From: Rhizobium sp. ACO-34A | GTDB taxonomy: Bacteria; Pseudomonadota; Alphaproteobacteria; Rhizobiales; Rhizobiaceae | Assembly: GCA_002600635.1 (NCBI GenBank) | Contig: CP021371.1 | Location: forward strand, 4,690,917-4,754,916 | Direction of reading: 5' to 3' | DNA: 64,000 nt | Shown: positions 7,806 through 16,014 of the stretch, one piece after another | Numbering within the stretch: the stretch's first letter is position 1 | Layout: each line of letters opens with the position of its first letter | Position numbers and translations under genes: made by a program | The notes under the pieces: generated by a model | The model's database searches: none | What the model was told of the DNA's origin: nothing | The model's input: the letters and a program-made list of their open reading frames with translations, nothing else

Positions 7806-9977
7806 TCACCAGGTGTATTTCAGCGTGCCGACGACCTTGCGGCGATCGCCATAATAGCAGGTACCGTAGTAGCAGGTCGTCTGATACTCGCGGTCGAACA
7901 GGTTGGTCGCGTTGACGGCAAGGCTGAGGTTGTCCGTCACCTTGTACTTAACCGAGGCATCGACCACGGTGTAGGCGTCGATCGATACGGTGTTTTCCGC
8001 ATCGCCGAAGGTCTGGCCGACGTACCGCACGCCGCCGCCAAGCGTCAGGTCGCCGCGGATACCGTCACCGGGGATAGTGTAGTCGAGCCATGCGGAGGCA
8101 ATATGCTCCGGCACACGGTCCGGCCGGTTGCCGGCATTGCCGCTGATGCCATCCTCGAGGATTTCCCCATCCCAGTAGGAATAGGCGAGCGTGAGGTTGA
8201 GGCGATCATTCAGCGCCATCTTGCCCTCAAGCTCGATGCCGCGCACCCGGACCTCGCCGATCTGCCGCTGCTCGACGGGCGAGATGTAAGTGGGTACGTT
8301 GCTCTGCTTCAGGTCGAAGAAGGCGAGCGTGAAGAGCGCGTCGAAGCTCTCGGGGCGATACTTGATGCCGACTTCATACTGGGTGCCTTCCTGCGCCTTC
8401 AGCGAACCGTCCAGCGCATAGCCATTGGCGCTCGGGGCAACCAGCGGCTGGAAGGATTCGGAGTAGTTGGCGTAGACAGCCAGTTCCGGATTGATCTTGT
8501 AGGTGAGGCCGACGCGCGAGGTGAAGGCCTTCTCGGTGTCATCGTCCTGCAGGCCGGTATCCAGGTAATCGGCCACCGTGTTGACGTAGTCGTAGCGGCC
8601 GCCGAGCGTCAGGATCCAGCGATCGTCGAAGGTCAGCTGTTCCTGTGCGTAGATGCCGAGCGCCTTCTGCTTCACGCGCCAGTCGACATACGGTCCAAGC
8701 GTGATGCAGCTTCGGCCGCAATAGACGGGATCATAGATGTCGATGCCCGGCGCCGTGCCGATATCGATATCTTCCCGGGTGTTGTCATAGGTGTAGTCGA
8801 GACCGACCAGCGTCTTGCTGTCGAACGCCTGCCAGCTCGCATCGTACTGGAGCTGATTGTCGATCGTAAAGCGATAGCCGCTGCTGTAGACCTGAAACGC
8901 CGTGCGATCGTCGGCCGGGTCCGTTGTGCCGCCATAGACCTGCTCGTAATCGAGATCGATATGGCTGTAGCGGGCGTTCTGCCGGAAGGTCAGGCCATTG
9001 TCGAACTCATGCTCGAACTGATAGCCGAGATCCGTCTGGGTCGTATTGAACTTGTTGTATTCTGGCTCACCGAGGAAAGTGTCGAGGTCTATGTCGACGC
9101 CATCGAAGAAGCCGTAGGACAGGCTGCTGTCACGCTTCGAATAATCCGTGAGGATGGTGAGCGAGGTGCCTTCCTCGGGCTTGATGGTCAGGGCCGGCGC
9201 GATATAGAGCCGGTCGTCGTTGGAATAGTCGTAATTGGACGCCGCATCCTGCCACTTGCCGGTGAAGCGGTAGCTCCAGACGTCGCTGTCACCGATCGGG
9301 CCGCCGAAATCTGTGCCGGTCTCGATGTGCTCGTCGCCGAAGGTGGTGTAGACCTCCGCATGGAACTCATCCTGCGGGCGCTTGGTGATGGAATTGACCA
9401 GACCGCCGGGGCCATTGAGGCCGAACAGCGTCGATGTCGAGCCCTTGAGCACCTCGACGCGCTGCAGGCCATAAGGCTCAAGTCGGCTTGCGGTAAACCA
9501 TGCCGGAATACGGGCTGGAAGGCCATCACGATAGCTGCCGAGCGCCGTCTGGTCGAAGCCGCGAATGCGAAGATAATCGTAGCGATCGTCCGAGCCGAAT
9601 TCATCGACGAGGACGCCGGCGGTATAGGAAACCGCCTGCTGAATGCTATCGACGCCGCGGGTCTCCATTTCCTTCTGCGTCACGACCGAAACGGAAGCCG
9701 ACGTGTCGATGATGGCAGTGCCGGTTTTCGTGCCCGTCGCCGACTCGGTGGCGACCACCGTCGCATCCGGACCGATGGGCCGTTCCTGCTTTCCGGTGAC
9801 GACGATGGGCTTCAGCTCGGTGGTTGTGTCTTGCGTCGCGTCTTGCGCGACCGCACCACCTGCTGCAGCCAGCAGCGAAAGGGTCGCCGCTCCCGCAAGA
9901 AGCGCCTTGTGCCTCACGCCCGACGTTGTTCCGGCTAACCTCGCCCCGACCGTCGGTTGATCATTCCGCCGCTTCAT
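7806..9977 (-). CDS. TonB-dependent siderophore receptor (FhuA-like)
   Basis: A complete 723-residue outer-membrane receptor. It has a signal peptide rich in Ala ending in AVAQD, a TonB-box-like region near LKPIVVTG, a plug with SASVSVVTQKEM, LRIRGFDQTALG and RVEVLKGSTSTLFG, and a 22-strand-type barrel ending in NLFDREY and a terminal LKYTW. A terminal aromatic residue is what the Bam machinery recognises. I chose the ATG at 9977 because AGGAGAGG lies just upstream; the reading frame extends further but without a better site. It is followed directly by fhuF. It resembles the receptor at the window edge but clearly differs in sequence, so the locus can probably take up more than one siderophore. 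Confidence 0.93.
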   Translation of the reverse strand: MKRRNDQPTVGARLAGTTSGVRHKALLAGAATLSLLAAAGGAVAQDATQDTTTELKPIVVTGKQERPIGPDATVVATESATGTKTGTAIIDTSASVSVVTQKEMETRGVDSIQQAVSYTAGVLVDEFGSDDRYDYLRIRGFDQTALGSYRDGLPARIPAWFTASRLEPYGLQRVEVLKGSTSTLFGLNGPGGLVNSITKRPQDEFHAEVYTTFGDEHIETGTDFGGPIGDSDVWSYRFTGKWQDAASNYDYSNDDRLYIAPALTIKPEEGTSLTILTDYSKRDSSLSYGFFDGVDIDLDTFLGEPEYNKFNTTQTDLGYQFEHEFDNGLTFRQNARYSHIDLDYEQVYGGTTDPADDRTAFQVYSSGYRFTIDNQLQYDASWQAFDSKTLVGLDYTYDNTREDIDIGTAPGIDIYDPVYCGRSCITLGPYVDWRVKQKALGIYAQEQLTFDDRWILTLGGRYDYVNTVADYLDTGLQDDDTEKAFTSRVGLTYKINPELAVYANYSESFQPLVAPSANGYALDGSLKAQEGTQYEVGIKYRPESFDALFTLAFFDLKQSNVPTYISPVEQRQIGEVRVRGIELEGKMALNDRLNLTLAYSYWDGEILEDGISGNAGNRPDRVPEHIASAWLDYTIPGDGIRGDLTLGGGVRYVGQTFGDAENTVSIDAYTVVDASVKYKVTDNLSLAVNATNLFDREYQTTCYYGTCYYGDRRKVVGTLKYTW

Positions 9978-10070
9978 AGACCTCTCCTGTTCATATCCGT
10001 CCAAAGTTCGGCTGCGGGTGTCCCCCACCGCATCACGAACCTGTGAACACTACAAAGTGAACAAAAGGAG

Positions 10071-10086
10071 TCAACTTTAAACTTGA
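10071..10086. promoter_or_regulatory. Palindrome upstream of FhuA-like receptor
   Basis: TCAACTTTAAACTTGA is a near-perfect palindrome (14 of 16 bases). It lies about 95 bases upstream of the receptor start, in the only AT-rich patch of this promoter region. Just beside it TGA-N10-TCA occurs, one base longer than the iron-responsive core. It may be the iron operator of this receptor, but the match is not exact. Confidence 0.35.
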
Positions 10087-10087
10087 T

Positions 10088-10117
10088 AAAAAAGGAAGAG
10101 ATTAACACCTCTTCCTT
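10088..10117 (-). terminator. Rho-independent terminator of the sugar operon
   Basis: On the minus strand a 9-base-pair stem (AAGGAAGAG with CTCTTCCTT) with an 8-base loop is followed by six T residues, about ten bases after the dgoA stop. It marks the end of the leftward chvE to dgoA unit. Confidence 0.85.
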
Positions 10118-10127
10118 CGCAGCGGCT

Positions 10128-10769
10128 TCAGGCGGCTGCAACCGCCTCATCATAGGCGACAATGGTCCTGGCCGCCCGTTCCGCGACGGTGGCAGCATCG
10201 TATCCCGGCTTGTAGAGGCTGGAACCGAGCCCGAAGCAGGTCACGCCGACCTTGAGATAGGCAGCGAAATCCGTTTCCGAAACACCGCCGACGGCACCGA
10301 TCGGCAGACCGGCCGGCAGGATCGCGCGGATGGCGTTGATGCCCTGCGCGCCGAGCACGCTGGCCGGGAAGAACTTGAGCGCCGCAGCACCGGACTTCGC
10401 AGCGAGAAGAGCCTCGGTCGGCGTGAAGACGCCCGGCATGGTGACCATGCCATGACCGACCGCGCGACGAATGACATCCGGCTCGACATTGGGCGTGACG
10501 AGCAGATTGCCGCCGGCATCGGCGAGCCGGTCGACATTGGCAACATCGAGCACCGTTCCGGCACCGATCAGGCAGGACGCCGGCGCGCGCTTGCGTGCCT
10601 TTTCGATCGACACGAAGGGATCGGGCGAATTCAGCGGCACCTCGATCGCCTCGAATCCGGCTTCAAGCAGCACATCGACGATCGGTTCGATCTCATCCGG
10701 CCTGACGCCGCGCAGGATCGCGACCAGATTGCGCTTGAGCTGAGGCCAGCCGACTGCGGAAGATGTCAT
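10128..10769 (-). CDS. dgoA: 2-dehydro-3-deoxy-6-phosphogalactonate aldolase
   Basis: A 213-residue class I KDPG/KDPGal aldolase. It splits 2-keto-3-deoxy-6-phosphogalactonate into pyruvate and glyceraldehyde 3-phosphate, the last step of the DeLey-Doudoroff route for galactose. The Schiff-base lysine is K132 in ALKFFPAS, and E43 in IEVPLNSP is the conserved acid/base. The phosphate-binding GAVGGVSE loop is present. IEVPLNSPDP matches DgoA better than the Eda type (usually EVTLRT). It lies 14 bases after dgoK and is followed by a strong terminator. Confidence 0.93.
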   Translation of the reverse strand: MTSSAVGWPQLKRNLVAILRGVRPDEIEPIVDVLLEAGFEAIEVPLNSPDPFVSIEKARKRAPASCLIGAGTVLDVANVDRLADAGGNLLVTPNVEPDVIRRAVGHGMVTMPGVFTPTEALLAAKSGAAALKFFPASVLGAQGINAIRAILPAGLPIGAVGGVSETDFAAYLKVGVTCFGLGSSLYKPGYDAATVAERAARTIVAYDEAVAAA

Positions 10770-10783
10770 GACGGGTTACTCCT

Positions 10784-11704
10784 TCAGGAGGCGGAAACGA
10801 GAGAGCGGGCGGCTGCAAACAGGCCCTTGCGGACGAGTTCGCCGCCATCGAGCGCCACGGCGCGGATGCCGGAAAGCGCCAACGCCCTGGTATAGAGGCT
10901 GGCGAGCGCTCCGGTGCCGATGATGTGGACATCGCCGGCCGGCGCGTAGCGGCGGCGCATGGCAGCCACCTCGGCACCGATCAGGAGACCGGAAAGACGG
11001 GCAGCAGCGGCAGTGCCATCGGCGGCACCGAGCAGGCCTTCGGCGCGGATCGAGAAGAGACGGGTCGTCAGCGAGAAATGCGGTTCGGCAGCCTCCGAAA
11101 CGCCTGCTGCGAAGGCCGGATGATCGGCTTCGGCGCGCGTATCTTCGGGCACCGAAAGGCGCAGGATCGACTGTCGGCTCAGGAGCTGGAAGAGCTCGCC
11201 CGTCATCGCCGTGGTGAAACCACGAACCGTTGCGGCATCAAGTTCCGCCCATTTGGAATGGGTGCCCGGCAAGCAGAAGAGACCGCTTGAAATGCCGGCT
11301 TCGATGGCGCCGGCAAGCTGGGTTTCCTCGCCGCGCATGACATCCTCGGCGCCGGCTGTGCGCTGGCATACGCCGGGAAGAATGAACACGCGGCGTCCGG
11401 AATGCTCCGGCGTCACGGCATGACGGAAAAGACCATCGAGCGATGCCGGCGTTTCGACATAGGCTGCTTCCAGCCAGCCGCTGCGGGCTCCCGCCATGCC
11501 GGCAATCACCACAGGCAGGTCCGCAGGCGCGGAAAGCGCCTGTAAATGTCCTTCCAGAACGGAACCGAAGCGGTCCCGTTCGAGGCGACCCATGCCGTCA
11601 TCCGATTGGCGTTCCGCCAGAACCACGCCCCCGGCATCCACGAGCCAGAGGCGAAAATTGCTGGTTCCCCAGTCGACGAGGGCGGCAAACGGCGAGCCGG
11701 TCAT
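10784..11704 (-). CDS. dgoK: 2-dehydro-3-deoxygalactonokinase
   Basis: A 306-residue sugar-acid kinase that phosphorylates 2-keto-3-deoxygalactonate, preparing the substrate for DgoA. It opens with the family's phosphate-binding motif VDWGTSNFRLWLVD. Other DgoK marks are the GMAGARSGW segment, the PGVCQR stretch, PGTHSKWAEL and the C-terminal LDGGELVRKGL. Its length fits the family. It stands between the aldehyde dehydrogenase gene and dgoA with short gaps, as expected for one operon. Confidence 0.93.
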   Translation of the reverse strand: MTGSPFAALVDWGTSNFRLWLVDAGGVVLAERQSDDGMGRLERDRFGSVLEGHLQALSAPADLPVVIAGMAGARSGWLEAAYVETPASLDGLFRHAVTPEHSGRRVFILPGVCQRTAGAEDVMRGEETQLAGAIEAGISSGLFCLPGTHSKWAELDAATVRGFTTAMTGELFQLLSRQSILRLSVPEDTRAEADHPAFAAGVSEAAEPHFSLTTRLFSIRAEGLLGAADGTAAAARLSGLLIGAEVAAMRRRYAPAGDVHIIGTGALASLYTRALALSGIRAVALDGGELVRKGLFAAARSLVSAS

Positions 11705-11722
11705 GGATGCAGGGCCTTCTTC

Positions 11723-13237
11723 TTAACGCAGGTCTTCGGGAAGAAGGGCGGCCGGGATATCCTGATAGCAGACCGGACGGAGGAACCGGCGGATTGCCAT
11801 CGTGCCGACCGAGGTCGCGCCGAAGTTGGTGGAAGCGGGGTAGGGACCGCCATGCACCATGGCATCGGCAACTTCGACACCCGTCGGGAAGCCGTTCGCC
11901 AGGATGCGGCCAGCCTTGCGTTCGAGGACGGGAAGCAGGCGGCTCGCGACCGGTTCGTCGCCGGCATCGAGCTGCAGCGTCGCAGTGAGCTGTCCCTCAA
12001 GGCTGCGGGCGATCTTGACCATCTCGTCGGCATCCCTGGCAGTCACGATGATGCCGAGCGGGCCGAAGACTTCCTCGCCGAGTTCGTGGTTCGCCAGCCA
12101 GTTTTCGGCCGTCGTCTGGAACAGGTAAGGCTTGGCATTGCGCAGGTCGCAGGTCGAGGTCAGCACCGAGCGGACGTTCTCGACAGCCGCGATGCGGGCG
12201 GCACCCTTGCGATAGGCATCGGCAATGCCGTCCGTCAGCATGGTCTGTGCGCCAACCTGGGCAAGGGCCTCCTCGGCAGTCGCAGTGAAGGCGTCAGCGT
12301 TACCGCCCTCGGTCACCACGACGATGCCGGGATTGGTGCAGAACTGGCCGGCGCCGTTGGTAAGAGACGCGACCCAACCCTTGGCGATAGCTTCGCCACG
12401 GGCAGCAACAGCCTCGGGAAGCAGGAACATCGGGTTGACCGAACCAAGCTCGCCGAAGAACGGGATCGGCTCGGGGCGACGGGCGCAGAGATCGAAGAGC
12501 GCACGGCCGGCGCCGAGCGAACCGGTGAAGCCGACGGCCTTGATCAGCGGATGCTGGACGAGTGCGGTACCGACTTCGCGGCTGCCGCCCTGGACGAGCG
12601 AGAAGACACCCGGATGTACACCGGTGCGCTTGATCGCCGCGTCGATGGCCTGACCGACGATCTCGGCGGTGCCGGGATGGGCTTCATGACCCTTGACGAC
12701 AACCGGGCAGCCGGCGGCAAGCGCCGACGCGGTGTCGCCACCGGCAGTCGAGAAAGCGAGCGGGAAGTTGGACGCGCCGAACACGCCGACCGGACCGATC
12801 GGGCGCTGGACCATTTTCAGGTCAGGGCGCGGCAGCGGCTTGCGATCCGGCAGCGCCTCGTCATGGCGAAGGTCGAGATAATCGCCCTTGCGGATATGGG
12901 CGGCGAACAGCCGGAGCTGGCCGACGGTACGGCCGCGTTCGCCGATCAGGCGGCCTTCCGGCAGGCCGCTTTCCTGCGAGCCGATCTCGGTGATCGCATC
13001 GCCGCGCGCATCGATTTCCTCGGCAATCGCCTCGAGAAAGGCTGCGCGCGATTCGCGGCTGGAATAGCCGTAGGTTTCGAAGGCTTCCTCGGCAGCCTTT
13101 ACCGCCTGGTCGACCAGGGCGGACGAGCCAACGGAAAAGGTATGGACGGGGCCGGTAGCCGGCGAAGAGTCGAAGGTTTCGCTACCTGCAATCCAGTTGC
13201 CTGCGATCAGGTGCTTTCCGGTCAGTGTATAGGCCAA
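11723..13237 (-). CDS. Alpha-ketoglutaric semialdehyde dehydrogenase (2,5-dioxovalerate dehydrogenase)
   Basis: A 504-residue aldehyde dehydrogenase that would oxidise 2,5-dioxopentanoate to 2-oxoglutarate, the final step of non-phosphorylating L-arabinose degradation. Catalytic C300 is in NGAGQFCTNPG, E263 in FFGELGSVNP and the oxyanion asparagine N157 in GASNFPLAFS. The missing 'GG' after the general base and the GQFCTNPG context are characteristic of the KGSADH subfamily that prefers NADP(+). It sits between the sugar dehydrogenase and dgoK, so the operon carries the end enzymes of both branches. Confidence 0.88.
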   Translation of the reverse strand: MAYTLTGKHLIAGNWIAGSETFDSSPATGPVHTFSVGSSALVDQAVKAAEEAFETYGYSSRESRAAFLEAIAEEIDARGDAITEIGSQESGLPEGRLIGERGRTVGQLRLFAAHIRKGDYLDLRHDEALPDRKPLPRPDLKMVQRPIGPVGVFGASNFPLAFSTAGGDTASALAAGCPVVVKGHEAHPGTAEIVGQAIDAAIKRTGVHPGVFSLVQGGSREVGTALVQHPLIKAVGFTGSLGAGRALFDLCARRPEPIPFFGELGSVNPMFLLPEAVAARGEAIAKGWVASLTNGAGQFCTNPGIVVVTEGGNADAFTATAEEALAQVGAQTMLTDGIADAYRKGAARIAAVENVRSVLTSTCDLRNAKPYLFQTTAENWLANHELGEEVFGPLGIIVTARDADEMVKIARSLEGQLTATLQLDAGDEPVASRLLPVLERKAGRILANGFPTGVEVADAMVHGGPYPASTNFGATSVGTMAIRRFLRPVCYQDIPAALLPEDLR

Positions 13238-13258
13238 GACAGGGCCTCCTCGTTTTGA

Positions 13259-14188
13259 TCAATCTTCGAAGGAAGCGACAACCTTCCGTTCGCCGCAGAG
13301 GAAGGAATCCGCCACGAGTCTCAACGGTTGGTAGTCGGTATCGCTTTCACGTGCGCGGATGAGTGCGCCGAAGCGCTCGTAGATGCCAGCATATTCCCGG
13401 TCGGGACCTGCCGTATGGAGCGCATCCCCGATATAGAGTTCCGAACCGCCCTTTGAAAGGCGCAACGTCCCCTGATCGGTCTCGATCGTGATGTCCCAGG
13501 TCTGCGGACCTTCCTGGCGCCAGTCGAATTCGGCGCTGACGAGAGCGCCATCGACGGTGCGCATGGCAATCGAGGCGGCAATCGGCTGCTTCCTGTTTTC
13601 CGGGAACTCCAGTGTCGAGCGCTCAACAAGGATCGGACCCGGCACCACGGCGGTCAGGATCGACAGCGCGTTGATGCCCGGATCGAACACGCCGAAACCG
13701 CCCGGCTCCCAGATCCACGCCTGACCGGGATGCCAGCGGCGGACATCTTCCTTCCACACGATCGACACGGTCTTGACGGTCTTGTCCGAAAGCCAGAGCC
13801 GCGCCGGCTCGACGCCGAGCGCAAAGCGCGAATGCCAGGTGGCAAACAGCGTCACACCGGCTTCGGCAGCAAGCGCACTCAGCGCCTCCGCTTCACCGAG
13901 CGTGGTTGCCGGCGGCTTTTCCATCAGGACATCGCGGCCGGCGGCAATCGCCTTCTTCGCCATGTCGAAGCGGGCTTCCGGCGGCGTGCAGAGCGATACG
14001 ACCTTCACATCCGGACGGGCGACGAGAAAGGCATCGAAGTTTTCGAAGTTCTCGACACCATCGACCTTGCCGTGCCGGCTGACGGCGGCGGCGAGCTCAA
14101 AATCCGGACCCCCGGCAATCGAGGGAATGTGCTGGTCGCGGGCAATCTTGCCGACGCCCACGAGCGCCAGCGGAATACGCTTGGTCAT
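13259..14188 (-). CDS. D-galactose/L-arabinose 1-dehydrogenase, Gfo/Idh/MocA family
   Basis: A 309-residue NAD(P)-dependent oxidoreductase. The Rossmann motif is VGVGKIARDQHIPS (G11, G13) and the catalytic EKPP lysine is K91. Both length and sequence pattern match the Azospirillum L-arabinose 1-dehydrogenase (AraA), which also oxidises D-galactose and uses the same family fold. The product is the aldonolactone. No lactonase gene is seen nearby, so hydrolysis must be spontaneous or by an enzyme encoded elsewhere. The gene follows the dehydratase by ten bases. Confidence 0.82.
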   Translation of the reverse strand: MTKRIPLALVGVGKIARDQHIPSIAGGPDFELAAAVSRHGKVDGVENFENFDAFLVARPDVKVVSLCTPPEARFDMAKKAIAAGRDVLMEKPPATTLGEAEALSALAAEAGVTLFATWHSRFALGVEPARLWLSDKTVKTVSIVWKEDVRRWHPGQAWIWEPGGFGVFDPGINALSILTAVVPGPILVERSTLEFPENRKQPIAASIAMRTVDGALVSAEFDWRQEGPQTWDITIETDQGTLRLSKGGSELYIGDALHTAGPDREYAGIYERFGALIRARESDTDYQPLRLVADSFLCGERKVVASFED

Positions 14189-14198
14189 GGGTTTCTCC

Positions 14199-15944
14199 TC
14201 AGTGCGAATCCTTGCCGACGGCGCTGCCGCGACAACCCTTCAGGAAGTCGAAGTCCGCGCCGGTATCGGCACCTTCGACGTGATCGTGGAAGAGGCGCTC
14301 GTAACCGCCGTTCGGGGCTTCCGAGGCCGGACGCCATGCGGCAAGCCGGCGCTGCAGCTCGTCATCCGGAATGTCGAGATGGACGCGGCGATTGGCAACG
14401 TCGATCTCGATCATGTCGCCATTGCGAACCACAGCGAGCGGACCGCCGACAGCGGCTTCCGGCGAGGTGTGCAGGAGGACGGTGCCGTAGGCCGTACCGG
14501 ACATGCGGGCATCCGAGATGCGCACCATGTCGGTGATGCCCTTGCGCAGGACCTTGGGCGGCAGGCCCATGTTACCGACCTCGGCCATGCCGGGATAGCC
14601 ACGCGGACCACAGTACTTCATGACCATGACGCAGTTTTCGTCGATGTCGAGCGCTTCGTCGTTGATCTTCGCCTTGTAGTCGTCGATGTCCTCGAACACG
14701 ACGGCGCGACCGCGATGCTGCATCAGATGCTCGGAAGCAGCCGATGGCTTCAATACGCAGCCCTTCGGCGCGAGGTTGCCCTTGAGCACGGCGATGCCGC
14801 CATGCTGGGTGAGCGCCCTTTCGACCGGGCGGATGACGTCCTCGTTCCAGTTGCGAACGTCCTTGACCTCATCCCAGATCGGGCCGCCGGAAACGGTCAG
14901 CGCGTCCTTGTTGAGCTTGCCGGAATCGCCGAGCATCTTCAGGACGACCGGCAGGCCGCCGGCATAGAAGAACTCCTCCATCAGGTACTCGCCCGACGGC
15001 ATCAGGTTGACGATGGTCGGGATTTCGCGGCCGAGGCGATCCCAGTCGTCGAGCGAGAGATCGATGCCAGTACGGCCGGCGATGGCGAGAAGGTGCACGA
15101 CCGCATTGGTCGAACCGCCGATGGCGCCGTTGGTGCGGATCGCGTTCTCGAAGGCTGGCTTGGTCAGGATATCGGAAGGCTTCAGGTCGTCCTTCACCAT
15201 CTGTACGATGCGACGGCCGGAAAGCTGCGCCATCACGCGACGACGGCTGTCGACGGCGGGAATAGCGGCGTTGCCCGAAAGCGTCATGCCGAGCGATTCC
15301 ATCATCGACGCCATGGTCGAGGCGGTGCCCATGGTGTTGCAGGTACCGGTGGAGCGCGACATCGAGGCTTCGGCTTCCAGGAATTCCTCCTGGGTCATCT
15401 CGCCAGCCTTCACGGCTTCGGAGAACTTCCACAGATGCGTGCCGGAACCGACGCGCTCGCCGCGGAAGTAACCGTTGAGCATTGGACCGCCGGAAACCAT
15501 GATCGCCGGCAGATCGACGGATGCGGCACCCATCAGCAGCGACGGCGTGGTCTTGTCACAGCCGACGAGAAGCACGACGCCATCGAGCGGCTGGCCGCGG
15601 ATGGTTTCCTCAACCGCCAGAGCCGCAAGGTTGCGATACATCATCGCGGTCGGGCGATAGGTGTTTTCCGAAGCCGAGAAGACAGGCACTTCGAGCGGGA
15701 AACCGCCGGCTTCCCAGACACCCGCCTTGACCTTCTCCGCCAGTTCGCGAAGGTGGCCGTTGCAGGGCGTGAGGTCCGACCACGTGTTGAGGATGCCGAT
15801 CACCGGGCGCCCGTCGAACAGGTCGTGCGGGTAACCCTGGTTCTTCAGCCAGCCGCGGTGATAGATATTGTCACGCGAGTTGCCACCGTACCATTCCTGG
15901 GATCTCAGTTTGCGTGGCCAAGCTGCCGGTTTGAAAGCGCTCAT
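14199..15944 (-). CDS. araC: L-arabinonate/D-galactonate dehydratase, IlvD/Edd family
   Basis: A 581-residue iron-sulfur dehydratase that converts sugar acids to 2-keto-3-deoxy acids. The three cluster cysteines are C61 (TPCNGH), C129 (VGCDKTTPS) and C202 (TGTCNTMGTAS). Near the end come SDARMSGTAYG, holding the catalytic serine, and HTSPEAAVGGPLA. The sequence closely resembles the characterised Rhizobium leguminosarum L-arabinonate dehydratase, which also accepts D-galactonate and D-fuconate. I chose the ATG at 15944 (MSAFKP) to match that family; an in-frame ATG at 15986 would add 14 residues. The name araC here follows the Azospirillum pathway and is unrelated to the AraC regulator. Confidence 0.9.
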   Translation of the reverse strand: MSAFKPAAWPRKLRSQEWYGGNSRDNIYHRGWLKNQGYPHDLFDGRPVIGILNTWSDLTPCNGHLRELAEKVKAGVWEAGGFPLEVPVFSASENTYRPTAMMYRNLAALAVEETIRGQPLDGVVLLVGCDKTTPSLLMGAASVDLPAIMVSGGPMLNGYFRGERVGSGTHLWKFSEAVKAGEMTQEEFLEAEASMSRSTGTCNTMGTASTMASMMESLGMTLSGNAAIPAVDSRRRVMAQLSGRRIVQMVKDDLKPSDILTKPAFENAIRTNGAIGGSTNAVVHLLAIAGRTGIDLSLDDWDRLGREIPTIVNLMPSGEYLMEEFFYAGGLPVVLKMLGDSGKLNKDALTVSGGPIWDEVKDVRNWNEDVIRPVERALTQHGGIAVLKGNLAPKGCVLKPSAASEHLMQHRGRAVVFEDIDDYKAKINDEALDIDENCVMVMKYCGPRGYPGMAEVGNMGLPPKVLRKGITDMVRISDARMSGTAYGTVLLHTSPEAAVGGPLAVVRNGDMIEIDVANRRVHLDIPDDELQRRLAAWRPASEAPNGGYERLFHDHVEGADTGADFDFLKGCRGSAVGKDSH

Positions 15945-16014
15945 GGCTTGTCTCGATTCTGTTTGGTCGAAGGGCGGGCGGCTCATGCCGCCCGATTTTG
16001 TCAGGAGGCCGCTC

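Noticed and set aside
8103..9938. 611-codon plus-strand frame
   Set aside because: Antisense to the FhuA-like receptor; no recognisable domain and no ribosome binding site.
11546..13258. 570-codon plus-strand frame
   Set aside because: Shadow of the KGSADH gene, whose catalytic motifs are all intact on the other strand.
14199..15944. Dihydroxy-acid dehydratase (ilvD) or 6-phosphogluconate dehydratase (edd)
   Set aside because: Same superfamily, but the sequence follows the arabinonate dehydratase pattern and lies among arabinose/galactose genes.
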